DNA from: Candidatus Sulfopaludibacter sp. SbA3
GTDB lineage: Bacteria; Acidobacteriota; Terriglobia; Bryobacterales; Bryobacteraceae
Direction: 5' to 3'
Assembly (NCBI GenBank): GCA_945890485.1
Contig: CAMDCN010000003.1
Coordinates: forward strand, 372,001 to 436,000
DNA length: 64,000 nucleotides
Positions 8,358-16,790 of this stretch are shown here, in pieces. The translations under genes were made by a program, and so were the position numbers. The notes under the pieces were generated by a model. That model was not told the DNA's origin. It saw only the letters and a list, made by a program, of their open reading frames with translations, and searched no databases. The stretch's first letter is position 1, and the number at the start of each line of letters is the position of its first letter.

Positions 8358-10568
8358 ATGGGATCTCTACCGGCATCCAATCGAAGAATTGCCTTCGGAC
8401 CCTTCGAGTTCGAGGCAGTCTCGGGGGATCTGCGGAAATTTGGGACTCGCATCCGGTTGCAAGGAAAGCCCCTCCAGATCCTAACCTTGCTGGTCGATCG
8501 ACCCGGCGAAGTAGTCAGTCGTGAGGAACTCCAGCACCACCTGTGGCAAGGTACAACGTTCGTCGATTTCGAGCAGGGCCTCAACTCCGCGGTCAATAAA
8601 CTCCGTCAAGCGCTTAGCGACTCGCCAGACCAGCCTCGCTATGTCGAGACTCTTCCCGGCAAGGGCTACCGGTTTATCGCCCCGTTGCAGAATCAGTCCC
8701 ATCGAACGGTCCTCGAGATCTCTCCACCCGCCGCGCCCGCCGCCAAAGCGGCTAAATCCTGGATCTATTGGATAGCTGCCCTGACGCTTACCGCCACCGC
8801 GAGCTTCTGGGCCGGCACACGCCAATACCCCCGAAACCCGCCCGCGCCAGTCTTTCGCTTCGCGGTCAGCCCGCCTGCGGGTTTCGCACTCGAAGGCGCT
8901 GCCAGCCGCCAATCCCTTGCCCTTTCCCCGGACGGAACCCGCCTCGTCTTCTCCGCAATCGACACCAGCGGCGTTTACCAACTTTTCCTTCGGGACTTAC
9001 TGAGCTTGGAAATCCGTCCCATCCCGAACACCCGGGGCGCCCATACCTTCTTCTGGCATCCCAGCAATGATTCGATCTTCGTTTCTATCCTCGGCAAGAT
9101 TCGCCGTGTCCCGTTGAATGGGGAAGGGTTCGTCTCGATCTCCGATGCCCCTGCCTTCACTCTCAACGGACTGCTTGTCAGCCCTGCGAACCTCCTGCTC
9201 GGTACCAACCTCTCAACCTTTTCAGTCGCGTCCAGCGGCGGCACCCCGGAACGTCTTCCCAGCCTCGTCCATTGGCCGCAGGCGCTTCCTGGCACAGATG
9301 AGTTGCTCTACACCGCGTGGGACGCCACCGCAAAACGGTATCGCGCCCTCATCGGCCGTCCCGACAGGACGGAAGCTGTCACAGTGCCCCTTCTGTCCGA
9401 TTCCCGCATCCTGTACGCGCCTTCCACCCTCAAGCCCGGCGGATCGTATCTCCTGTATGTCTCCGGCGGAAATCTGGTCGCCCACCCGTTCAACCTCTCC
9501 AGTCGGCAGCTTTCCGGCGATGCCGTCCCCATCGTAAATCAGGTTTATTCGTTCGTTCCCTTGGCGACAGCCGATTTTTCCGTGTCCGCCAACGGCCTGC
9601 TTGCGTACCAGAAATACGCCGCTCGCTCGCAACTCGCCTGGGTTGACCGAGCGGGCCGCCGCATCTCCAGCATCGGCCCCGCCAACGTCAACCTGAAGTC
9701 TGCCCGGCTCTCACCAGACGGAAAACAACTGGCAACCTCGATCTACGAAATCGAAAGGGGCCTTCAAAGCCTCTGGATCATCGATGTCAGGTCGGGTGCG
9801 GCGAAACTGCTCACCTCTGCCTTCGGCCTCCGCGATTCTCCCGTCTGGGCCCCGCAGGGCGGCAAACTCGCGTATTTGAATGCGACCGGTGGACGTACGC
9901 CCAAAATCGGAATTCGCGGCACTGCCGAAAACGATGTCGAAACCGTCGAAGCGGATGGCGGCTTTCAAGTGCCTACCGATTGGTCGCCCGATGGTCGGTT
10001 CCTTGTATTTTCCAACAATGGATTCGCCCGCCTCGCGAATGAAGTCCAAGGCGATGTCTTCCTGATGGATCTGCACCGCCAACGCAAAACCTTCCCTCTT
10101 CTTCGTTCTTCCTTCCACGAAGGGAACGCGAATTTTTCGCCGGACGGAAAATGGCTCGCCTTCACGTCCAGCGAAAGTGGCAGATCCGAACTGTATCTGC
10201 AGGCATTCACCAGCGGGGACGCCCCCGCCGTCACCGGCGAAAGGTTCCCTGTTTCCGGGGCGGGCGCCCAAGTGGTTCGTTGGCGTCGCGATGGTAAAGA
10301 AATCTATTATTTGGGGTATGACGGCAAAGTTTACGCGGTTCCCGTCAAGCTGGGGACACGGCCAACCTTTGGCCCTGCAACCCCGCTTTTCGAAATCAGC
10401 ACTGAGGCGCGCGCGGCCATCCACGCCCACGTCGGTTTCGACGTCTCACCCGATGGGCAGCGATTCGTCATTCCGACTGTTAGTGATGCCGAACCACCTT
10501 CCATTGCCGTTGTCCAGAACTGGGAGGCTTTGCTGCTCCGCACCGCCCGCGCAACGCCAGGGAGTTAG
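8358..10568 (+). CDS. CadC-type winged-helix regulator with membrane helix and PD40/TolB-like propeller
   Basis: A 736-residue one-component membrane regulator. Residues about 10-105 form an OmpR/CadC winged helix (RLQGKPLQILTLLVDRPGEV..., SREELQHHLW, ending YVETLPGKGYRFIA). A single membrane helix follows at about 134-153 (WIYWIAALTLTATASFWAG). The remainder is an extracytoplasmic propeller with repeated PD40 signatures (ALSPDGTRLVFS, RLSPDGKQLATS, DWSPDGRFLVFS, NFSPDGKWLAFT, DVSPDGQRFVIP). This domain order is abundant in Acidobacteria. It implies sensing outside the membrane coupled to DNA binding inside. Its stop overlaps the convergent serine hydrolase stop by 4 bp. Confidence 0.85.
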   Translation: MGSLPASNRRIAFGPFEFEAVSGDLRKFGTRIRLQGKPLQILTLLVDRPGEVVSREELQHHLWQGTTFVDFEQGLNSAVNKLRQALSDSPDQPRYVETLPGKGYRFIAPLQNQSHRTVLEISPPAAPAAKAAKSWIYWIAALTLTATASFWAGTRQYPRNPPAPVFRFAVSPPAGFALEGAASRQSLALSPDGTRLVFSAIDTSGVYQLFLRDLLSLEIRPIPNTRGAHTFFWHPSNDSIFVSILGKIRRVPLNGEGFVSISDAPAFTLNGLLVSPANLLLGTNLSTFSVASSGGTPERLPSLVHWPQALPGTDELLYTAWDATAKRYRALIGRPDRTEAVTVPLLSDSRILYAPSTLKPGGSYLLYVSGGNLVAHPFNLSSRQLSGDAVPIVNQVYSFVPLATADFSVSANGLLAYQKYAARSQLAWVDRAGRRISSIGPANVNLKSARLSPDGKQLATSIYEIERGLQSLWIIDVRSGAAKLLTSAFGLRDSPVWAPQGGKLAYLNATGGRTPKIGIRGTAENDVETVEADGGFQVPTDWSPDGRFLVFSNNGFARLANEVQGDVFLMDLHRQRKTFPLLRSSFHEGNANFSPDGKWLAFTSSESGRSELYLQAFTSGDAPAVTGERFPVSGAGAQVVRWRRDGKEIYYLGYDGKVYAVPVKLGTRPTFGPATPLFEISTEARAAIHAHVGFDVSPDGQRFVIPTVSDAEPPSIAVVQNWEALLLRTARATPGS

Positions 10569-11560
10569 CCCAGCAGGGCCGCCTGCACGGCCTTCGATAC
10601 CGGATCAAGAATCGTCTTCTGCGACACCCGCGAAGGCAAACTCGTCAGCAGAACAAACGTCACATCCTTCGCTGGATTCGCCCAGCACAACGTCCCCGTC
10701 GATCCGCCGTGCCCAAACTGCCCCGGTGTCAGGCGCCAACCCAACCCGTACTGCGCGTTCTGCGCCGTCACCATCAGCTTCGCCGTCTCCGGCTTCAATG
10801 GCCCCTTGCCCGGCTTCATGAAGTACCGCAGCAGCTTCGTGATGTCCGCCGCCGTCGAATGCGCCCCGCCCCATGGCGCCGCGAGCGTACGCCAATACTG
10901 ACTGTTCCAATCCCAATGCTTCTCGCCCACCGGATCCGCGAACTCCGTCTGGTTCTGCACCGTGTCTTCAATCCGGTACCGGCCCAAACCCAGAAACGTA
11001 TCCTTCATCCCCAGCGGTCCATAGATCCGCTGTTCCAGCAGCTTCGGCATCGACTGGCTCGAAACCAACTCAGCCATCGTTGCCGCCAGCAGGATCCCCA
11101 TGCTCTGGTAGCTCACCTTCGCCCCCGGCGTAAACAAAAGCGGCGTCTTCATCGAAAGATTCGCCCACTCCCGCAGCGGCGCGTTCCGCTTTCGCAGTTC
11201 GATGTTCTCCGGCAACATGTCTGGCAGACCGGACGAATGGGTCAGCATCTGCCGCAGCGTGATCCGTGGGTCCAGTCCCAGTAAGCGGTCCGCCGCTCGG
11301 GCGTCCAACTCCAACTTGCCCGCCTCCACCAGCGTCATCACGGCTGCCGCCGTCATCGGCTTCGTGATCGAGGCGATCAGAAACGGCGACGATGCCGTCG
11401 CCGTTCCAAACGCCTTCTCATACACGCCGTCCCCCTGCGTCACCCGCAGTACGGCCGCCCGCAGCTTTCCCGCCGCCACCGCATCGGCGAGCGGCTTCAC
11501 CGCGTCGTTCAACTTCGCCGGCGGCAGCGCCGCGGCCAATAGGGCCCGTCGTGTAATCAT
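10565..11560 (-). CDS. Serine hydrolase, beta-lactamase class C family
   Basis: A 331-residue penicillin-binding-protein-fold hydrolase. SITK (64-67) supplies the SxxK nucleophile and base. Y151-Q-S153 is the YxN-equivalent with Ser for Asn, as in many esterases of the family. GHGGS near the C-terminus replaces the KTG box. The N-terminus (MITRRALLAAALPP) is short, twin-arginine and Ala/Leu-rich, so it is a possible export signal. Probably an esterase or peptidase rather than a true beta-lactamase. Start ATG 11560 is preferred over 11569 because of a GGAG box and the TAGGAT element. It follows the enolase-family gene by 10 bp. Confidence 0.8.
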   Translation of the reverse strand: MITRRALLAAALPPAKLNDAVKPLADAVAAGKLRAAVLRVTQGDGVYEKAFGTATASSPFLIASITKPMTAAAVMTLVEAGKLELDARAADRLLGLDPRITLRQMLTHSSGLPDMLPENIELRKRNAPLREWANLSMKTPLLFTPGAKVSYQSMGILLAATMAELVSSQSMPKLLEQRIYGPLGMKDTFLGLGRYRIEDTVQNQTEFADPVGEKHWDWNSQYWRTLAAPWGGAHSTAADITKLLRYFMKPGKGPLKPETAKLMVTAQNAQYGLGWRLTPGQFGHGGSTGTLCWANPAKDVTFVLLTSLPSRVSQKTILDPVSKAVQAALLG

Positions 11561-11567
11561 GCGCTCC

Positions 11568-11573
11568 ATCCTA
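11568..11573 (-). promoter_or_regulatory. TAGGAT element 7 nt before ATG 11560
   Basis: TAGGAT, 7 nt, ATG on the minus strand. The TAG is the stop codon of the upstream enolase-family gene, so this is weaker evidence. Confidence 0.25.
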
Positions 11574-12785
11574 CCAGTGCGTCAGCGATCCGTCCGGCCG
11601 GAAGAAGACGTTCTTCCGCCCCGGCTGCGTCACCTCGCCGATCAGCTTACACTTCGACAGGTCGGCCGTAACGCCCAGTCCGGGCCGGTCGTTGCGATAC
11701 GCCTTGCCTTCCTTGAAGTCCAGGCACTCGGGCAGGTGCGGGATTGGCCGGCCGCCGTAGTTGTACTCCATAATCACCGTCCCGGGGAACGTCGACAGGC
11801 AGTTCACCAGCGCCGCCGTCGCTACTGGCCCCGTGAAGTGCGGAATGATACCCACGGCATGCGTCTCGCAGATGGCCGCAATCTTCATCATCTCCGTGAT
11901 GCCGCCGACGTTCGGCAGGGTCGCGCGGATGTAGTCGATGTCGTGGCTTTCGACGAGCTTATTGAAGTCCCATCGTTGGCCCCACTCTTCGCCGTGCGTG
12001 AGCGGCACGGTGGTCATCTGCCGGAGCTTGGGGATGTCCTGGTGGGCGTGCTCATCGCGAACCGGGTCTTCCACGAAGTACGGTTCAAACTCTTCCATCA
12101 GCTTGCAGGCCCGCAGCGCATCGGCGAAATCGAATCGCTGATGCAGGTCGATGCACCAGTCGCCATCTGCTCCCACGCCTTCGCGAACCTCTTTGCAGTC
12201 GCGCGCCACCTTGCGTACCCGTTCATGCGTGTTGAACACGCCGCCACTCTGTGTATCGCCCGCACCCATGCGGAATGCCCGGTAGCCAGCGTCGATCGTG
12301 GCCCGCGCCCGGTCGCGCAACGACAGCGGCGGCGAACCCGCCGGCCGCGGTGCTCCGCCCGTCGCGTAGCATTCGCAGTGGTTCCGCACGGCGCCGCCCA
12401 GAATCTCGTGTACCGGCAAACCCAACGTCTTGCCCTTGATGTCCCACAGCGCCAGGTCCAGCGCACCCTGCGCATGGATCTTTTCGCGGCCTGGCGGATA
12501 GAACCAGGCGATGTACATCTCCTGCCACAGTGCTTCAATGCGGAACGGGTTCTGTCCAATCAGCGTCCCGGCGCACTGCTCAAGCGTATCTTTCGCGCCG
12601 CCCTCGCCGATGCCGACCGTGCCGTTGTCGCACTCCACCGTCACCAGCATGTTGCTCTGGTTGAACAGTTGGTTCAGCCCAGGCGGTTCATAGATCCGCA
12701 CCCGCGTAATTTTGATCTTCGGCAGGGCGGCTTGCGCCACGCCCACTCCGGCTGCCGCCGAGAGAAACGATCGTCTCGATATCAT
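11571..12785 (-). CDS. Tat-exported mandelate racemase/muconate lactonizing (enolase superfamily) enzyme
   Basis: A 404-residue enolase-superfamily protein with an N-terminal capping domain and a TIM barrel. A Tat signal is evident (MISRRSFLSAAAGVGVAQA). Likely Mg ligands are D213 in CIDLHQ, E239 in YFVEDP and E266/E267 in THGEEW. The D-x-H arrangement (DLH 213-215) and IIPHFTGP (about 313-320) resemble the mannonate/galactonate dehydratase branch. The usual KxK base motif is replaced by AFRMG (170-174). It therefore probably dehydrates a sugar acid outside the cytoplasm (inference). It lies 9 bp after the heavy-metal-binding gene and just before the serine hydrolase. Confidence 0.8.
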   Translation of the reverse strand: MISRRSFLSAAAGVGVAQAALPKIKITRVRIYEPPGLNQLFNQSNMLVTVECDNGTVGIGEGGAKDTLEQCAGTLIGQNPFRIEALWQEMYIAWFYPPGREKIHAQGALDLALWDIKGKTLGLPVHEILGGAVRNHCECYATGGAPRPAGSPPLSLRDRARATIDAGYRAFRMGAGDTQSGGVFNTHERVRKVARDCKEVREGVGADGDWCIDLHQRFDFADALRACKLMEEFEPYFVEDPVRDEHAHQDIPKLRQMTTVPLTHGEEWGQRWDFNKLVESHDIDYIRATLPNVGGITEMMKIAAICETHAVGIIPHFTGPVATAALVNCLSTFPGTVIMEYNYGGRPIPHLPECLDFKEGKAYRNDRPGLGVTADLSKCKLIGEVTQPGRKNVFFRPDGSLTHW

Positions 12786-12791
12786 CGCGTC

Positions 12792-12797
12792 AGTCTA
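12792..12797 (-). promoter_or_regulatory. TAGACT element 6 nt before ATG 12785
   Basis: TAGACT, GACGCG, ATG on the minus strand. TAG is also the stop of the upstream gene. The CT at positions 5-6 matches the window-wide consensus. Confidence 0.3.
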
Positions 12798-13616
12798 TAA
12801 AGACCGCGCCGTCACGTCAAACCACTTCGTGTTCACGAGGCCCTTCCGCTGCATCTGCACCCAGAGCCGGTACCTCCCCGGCCGCGGAAAAATCACGTTG
12901 AACTGCACCGTCGGGGCCACCTCCGGCTGGTACTCCCACTTGGGATGGACATGGACCATGTCCAGCAGATCTTCGCTCGCCATCAGCAGATGCCCCCACG
13001 AGCCGAGCCATGGCTGCAGTCCCTCGGCCGGACTCAGATCGAAGAACAGCATCGTCCGCTGCCCCACGATCGGCTGGGCCGGCTCCAGCCGCAGCGTGAT
13101 GCCCATATTCGCCGGCGGGGCTGGCACGCTGACCTTCGGTCCCGCGCCGACCAGCAGTGACTTCGCGATCAATTGTGGCGTCCCGCCCCGCGGATAGAAA
13201 TCCGCCAGCACCCGGTACATCCCTTCCAGCGGAAGAACGATCGGTAACTGAAACGAACCATCCGCCTGCCGTTCCGGATGCTCGTGCGCGAAGAAGGTTA
13301 GGTCTTCACTCACGACAAACAGATGAAACAGCTTCTCGTGGATCTCGTTGAACACCACCACGGGCTTCCCGCTGCGCGGATCGAGCACGCGGAACGACAG
13401 CATCGTCGTCCGCCCCGCCGTGGGCCGGTCCGGCAGCGTTGCTAATTCCACCCGGTATTCGAGCGGATCCGGCAACCCGGCTTCGAGGCGCATTCCGCAG
13501 CGCGGACAGCGCCCGGGACCTTTCGATCGCACCTCCGGATCCATCGGGCACAGGAACTCCACGTCCTGCGCCCATCCGGCCGCCGGTAGTGCGAACAGAA
13601 GGTCCCGCCGCGTCAC
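12795..13616 (-). CDS. Secreted protein with N-terminal heavy-metal-binding domain and two HxHP repeats
   Basis: The open frame extends upstream, but the natural start is GTG 13616, which overlaps the SDR stop as GTGA. That gives 273 residues beginning with a Tat-like signal (VTRRDLLFALPAAGWAQ). A compact heavy-metal-binding domain follows at about 19-46 (FLCPMDPEV...GRCPRCGM, Cys23/Cys37/Cys40). Two related beta domains then each carry SEDL followed by an HxHP motif (AHEHP near 112, VHVHP near 230) and a GxYR strand. The internal duplication with paired His suggests copper or other soft-metal handling (inference). No transporter lies in the immediate operon apart from OPT. Confidence 0.7.
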   Translation of the reverse strand: MTRRDLLFALPAAGWAQDVEFLCPMDPEVRSKGPGRCPRCGMRLEAGLPDPLEYRVELATLPDRPTAGRTTMLSFRVLDPRSGKPVVVFNEIHEKLFHLFVVSEDLTFFAHEHPERQADGSFQLPIVLPLEGMYRVLADFYPRGGTPQLIAKSLLVGAGPKVSVPAPPANMGITLRLEPAQPIVGQRTMLFFDLSPAEGLQPWLGSWGHLLMASEDLLDMVHVHPKWEYQPEVAPTVQFNVIFPRPGRYRLWVQMQRKGLVNTKWFDVTARSL

Positions 13617-14401
13617 GACGCCGGTTCGAACGGCCAACGCGCCGTCGTTGTCCAACCACCATCGGAAGCGATGCACTGCCCCGTCACGTAGTTCGAAGCC
13701 GGCGCCGCCAAAAACACTGCCAACCCAGCGATATCTTCCGGCGTACCCGCCTTCGGAATCGCTTGCGTACCCTGCAGCCAGCCATGCATCACCGGCGCCT
13801 GCCACATGTCGCGGTTGATGTCGGTGATGATGAAGCCCGGCGCGATGCAGTTCACTTGAATATTGTGCGGCCCCCACTCGGCGGCCAGTACGCGGGTCAG
13901 CCCGGCGATGCCGGCTTTCGAGATCGCGTAGACGCTCAGATAGGGAACGCCGTGCGTCGACATCAGGCTGCCGATGTTGATGATCTTGCCGCCCTTGCCG
14001 CGGGCCAGCATGCCCTTGCCCACCAACTGCGTCAGCTCAAAAATGCTGTGCAGATTGGTCTGCAGAATCACGTCGTACTCTTCGCGCGAGTAGTTCTCCA
14101 TGTGCTTGCGTACATTGCGTCCGGCGACATTGATCAGGATGTCGGCTTTGTCCGCCCACGCATTGCCGACGGCCTGAATCGACTCGCGGCTCTCCATGTC
14201 GAGCGCGACGGCTTCGGCCGAGTATCCGGCGGCGTTCAGCGCGTCGGCTTCCGCCTGCAACTTATCCAGCGACCGCGACGCCAGCACGGTATGTGCGCCC
14301 GCGGCCGCGATCTCTTTCGCAATGGCCAGGCCAATTCCGCGGCTCGCGCCGGCTACCAGGGCGGTTTTGCCCTTCAACGAAAACAACGATTCGAGTGACA
14401 T
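13613..14401 (-). CDS. SDR family oxidoreductase (gluconate 5-dehydrogenase-like)
   Basis: A complete classical short-chain dehydrogenase of 262 residues. The NAD(P) motif GASRGIG (18-24), NVAGRN (NNAG equivalent), catalytic Ser in NIGS and the YAISK catalytic pair are all visible. The layout LFSLKGKTALVAGASRGIGLAIA and the IASDGGW C-terminus are typical of gluconate 5-dehydrogenase/3-oxoacyl-reductase-like SDRs. Substrate is uncertain. Its ATG directly abuts the TAA of the membrane spermidine-synthase-like gene, and its TGA overlaps the next GTG. It is therefore a central member of the operon, next to a probable sugar-acid dehydratase. Confidence 0.85.
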   Translation of the reverse strand: MSLESLFSLKGKTALVAGASRGIGLAIAKEIAAAGAHTVLASRSLDKLQAEADALNAAGYSAEAVALDMESRESIQAVGNAWADKADILINVAGRNVRKHMENYSREEYDVILQTNLHSIFELTQLVGKGMLARGKGGKIINIGSLMSTHGVPYLSVYAISKAGIAGLTRVLAAEWGPHNIQVNCIAPGFIITDINRDMWQAPVMHGWLQGTQAIPKAGTPEDIAGLAVFLAAPASNYVTGQCIASDGGWTTTARWPFEPAS

Positions 14402-16765
14402 TTATGTTGAACGAAGATATCGCGAACTACTCCGCACCACAACAACCGCTCCGAGATACAGCAGCCCGCCCACCAGCAGCGTCTCGCGTAATCCCAAGTA
14501 GATCGCCAGGAAGATCGCCCCCGCCGAACCCAGCACGCTCGCCGCTGCGTTTAAGCTCCAAGCCCACCGCACGGATGGCTTGTGGAAGTTCTCGAGGCGT
14601 GCCAACCCCTGCGGGAAGGGCATGCCCATGAAGAACGCTGCCGGGGCGATCATCAACATCGTGATGGCCATCTTCGCCGCGATCGGCCAGCCTACCAACG
14701 CCGAGGTTACGGGCGCCGCACTTAACGCCAGGATCAGCACGAACAAACTGACGAGGCCCAAGGCGCCCACCAGTTTGCCATCGTCCTCGCCCACCATCCG
14801 CCGGCTCATAAAGCTGCCCAGGCCGCTGAAGACGAGCATCGAGAAGATGATCACCGTCAGCGCGTACGTGGGGTGCCCCAGGAACAGAACGAACTTCTGA
14901 ATCAGGGCGACCTGAATCAGAATGTAGCCCACGCCGATGCAGAGGAAGTAGAGGAGGAAGCGCAACACGCCCTTCTCGCGCGGCAACTTCGTGCCGAGAA
15001 GAATTGGCGGCAACGCGAGAATCACGATGGTCGCGATGATGCTGATGCCCACCAGCGAGAAGAGCAGCGGCACGGCTTTGTTGATCTTGTAGTCGGCGCT
15101 CTTGCCTTCCGGGTTCACGAGGAAGCCCCACAGGTCCCGTGGCTGCACCGTGTAGAAGAAGAACGGCCGGTTGTCATCGACCGTTGAAATGTCGAAGGGA
15201 TAGGCCTCGATGTAGGCCTTCAGATCGGGCAGCGTCAGCACTTTCGAAAACGGCGTATCGTTCGTCGTGCCGGGCAGATAAACCACTTGCAGTTTGGCCT
15301 CTTCGGCGATCAGCTTGGCCCGCTCGACATCGAGTTCAGAAAACGGCTTTCGCGAAATCAGCACCGTATCGCGCGCGCCCCAGCCCTGCGTCGATCCTTC
15401 CCGAACTACCATGACGTGCCGGGCATAGTCCTTCTCGCCGAGCTTGGTCAACGCATCGCGGCCCAGCGTCAGCAGGCGGACCGACTCCCGGGGCGGTTCA
15501 AAGCCCCACCGTGTAATCGCCAGCACGCCGTCGTCGGTCAGGTGACTCAGATAGTCATAAAACGCGTCGGTCGTATAGAGGTTGTTCTCGGAAAGGGCGA
15601 ACGCGCCTGCTGCCGTTGAAGCCCACGTATCGACCAGCGTCGCCTGCAGCACCTGATACTTCTCCGGCGACCGCCGGATGAACGCCCGGCCGTCTTCTAC
15701 TTCAATTCGCACTTCCGGCCGCTGATACAGCTTCCGGGAGAAATCGAGAAAGCGCTCCTGCATCACGGTCTTGGCGATGATCGGGTTGATCTCGACCCCG
15801 GTGATATCCTTGCTGCCCAGCGCCAGCGCGCGGGATACGTCCCATCCGCCGCCTGGCCCCACGATCAGCGTCTTGGCGCCCGGCCGCATCTTGTACGGGA
15901 AGGCCGGCCCTTGCAGCGTCAGATCCTTGCGCTGCCCTTCGGTCAGATTTTCTAGATCGAAATTCGCGATGCCCGTCGAGGCGTCCGCGTCGATCACGAC
16001 CTGCATCTGGCCGCTCTCCCGCTCTTTCGCGACCGCGATGCGCGAGAAGCTATTCCACTTCACGAACACTTCGTTGTCGAGCGTCTGGCCCTTGGCGTAC
16101 TTGACGTCGATGATCGGCGACTTCGCGTTGGCCACCACCAGTACGACCAGCGCCAATGCCAGCGCTACGGCGCCGGCCCGCATCTGCCGCTCTCCGGCCA
16201 GGTTGTACCAAACGGCCGAGCCCGTCGCGAAAAGAATGGCTGCCGCGATCACGGTGTTCGGCCCACCGAACGTATTCAACAGCGGGATCAGTAGGAGGCA
16301 GCCGCCGGCCGCGCCGAGCAGGTCAAAGAAGTAAACCTTGTCTACGCGCTCAATCGTCTCCGATATCGCCAGCGACACAATCGCGCCCGCCACGAAAAAT
16401 GGCAAAGCGCTGAGAAAGTAAACCGCCGCCAGCGTCGCATTCGATAGCTCCGTGCCCCGCGTCAAAATGAAGATCAGGCTGACCAGCGGGATCACGGCGT
16501 TCAGCGCCGACAGGAAGCCGAGCTTGGCGAACATGCCCCCGGGGCGCCCCGCGACGATATAAGAGAAGACACCTCCGGCCCCTAACCCGAACAACGCGAT
16601 GGAGATAGCCAGGAACGCGAAGTGGTAATAGAAGACGACGGAGAAGATCCGGGTCATCGATAGTTCGAGCAACAGCGTCGCCATCGTTGTGAAGGCGACG
16701 CCGAGATAGACTTGGGGCCAGCTCGTAGGTATCCCAGAGTTGACGGAGGAGGAGATGCGAGACAA
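14402..16765 (-). CDS. Membrane-embedded spermidine-synthase-like protein
   Basis: A 787-residue three-part protein. N-terminal helices (about 20-215) start with MATLLLELSMTRIFSV, a hallmark of membrane spermidine-synthase-like proteins. A cytoplasmic Rossmann domain of the spermidine synthase/methyltransferase type (about 280-500) has the SAM/dcSAM loop IVGPGGGWDVSRAL and GVEINP. A second helix bundle follows (about 575-785). True polyamine synthesis is unproven for this class. The only start near the N-terminus is TTG 16765, preceded by TACGAT at a 6-nt spacing. It is 25 bp downstream of the OPT gene and abuts the SDR. Confidence 0.75.
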   Translation of the reverse strand: MSRISSSVNSGIPTSWPQVYLGVAFTTMATLLLELSMTRIFSVVFYYHFAFLAISIALFGLGAGGVFSYIVAGRPGGMFAKLGFLSALNAVIPLVSLIFILTRGTELSNATLAAVYFLSALPFFVAGAIVSLAISETIERVDKVYFFDLLGAAGGCLLLIPLLNTFGGPNTVIAAAILFATGSAVWYNLAGERQMRAGAVALALALVVLVVANAKSPIIDVKYAKGQTLDNEVFVKWNSFSRIAVAKERESGQMQVVIDADASTGIANFDLENLTEGQRKDLTLQGPAFPYKMRPGAKTLIVGPGGGWDVSRALALGSKDITGVEINPIIAKTVMQERFLDFSRKLYQRPEVRIEVEDGRAFIRRSPEKYQVLQATLVDTWASTAAGAFALSENNLYTTDAFYDYLSHLTDDGVLAITRWGFEPPRESVRLLTLGRDALTKLGEKDYARHVMVVREGSTQGWGARDTVLISRKPFSELDVERAKLIAEEAKLQVVYLPGTTNDTPFSKVLTLPDLKAYIEAYPFDISTVDDNRPFFFYTVQPRDLWGFLVNPEGKSADYKINKAVPLLFSLVGISIIATIVILALPPILLGTKLPREKGVLRFLLYFLCIGVGYILIQVALIQKFVLFLGHPTYALTVIIFSMLVFSGLGSFMSRRMVGEDDGKLVGALGLVSLFVLILALSAAPVTSALVGWPIAAKMAITMLMIAPAAFFMGMPFPQGLARLENFHKPSVRWAWSLNAAASVLGSAGAIFLAIYLGLRETLLVGGLLYLGAVVVVRSSSRYLRST

Positions 16766-16771
16766 TCTTCT

Positions 16772-16777
16772 ATCGTA
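16772..16777 (-). promoter_or_regulatory. TACGAT element 6 nt before TTG 16765
   Basis: TACGAT, AGAAGA, TTG on the minus strand. The spacer also looks like a weak Shine-Dalgarno, so transcription and translation signals may be combined. Confidence 0.45.
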
Positions 16778-16790
16778 TCAGCCGCGTTCG

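Noticed and set aside
11202-12800. 532-codon plus-strand frame opposite the enolase-family gene
   Set aside because: Arg/His-rich shadow; the minus strand has the Tat signal and metal ligands.
12795-13877. Longer 360-residue version of the heavy-metal-binding protein
   Set aside because: The extra N-terminal part is the SDR gene read in another frame; GTG 13616 with GTGA overlap and an export signal is the better start.
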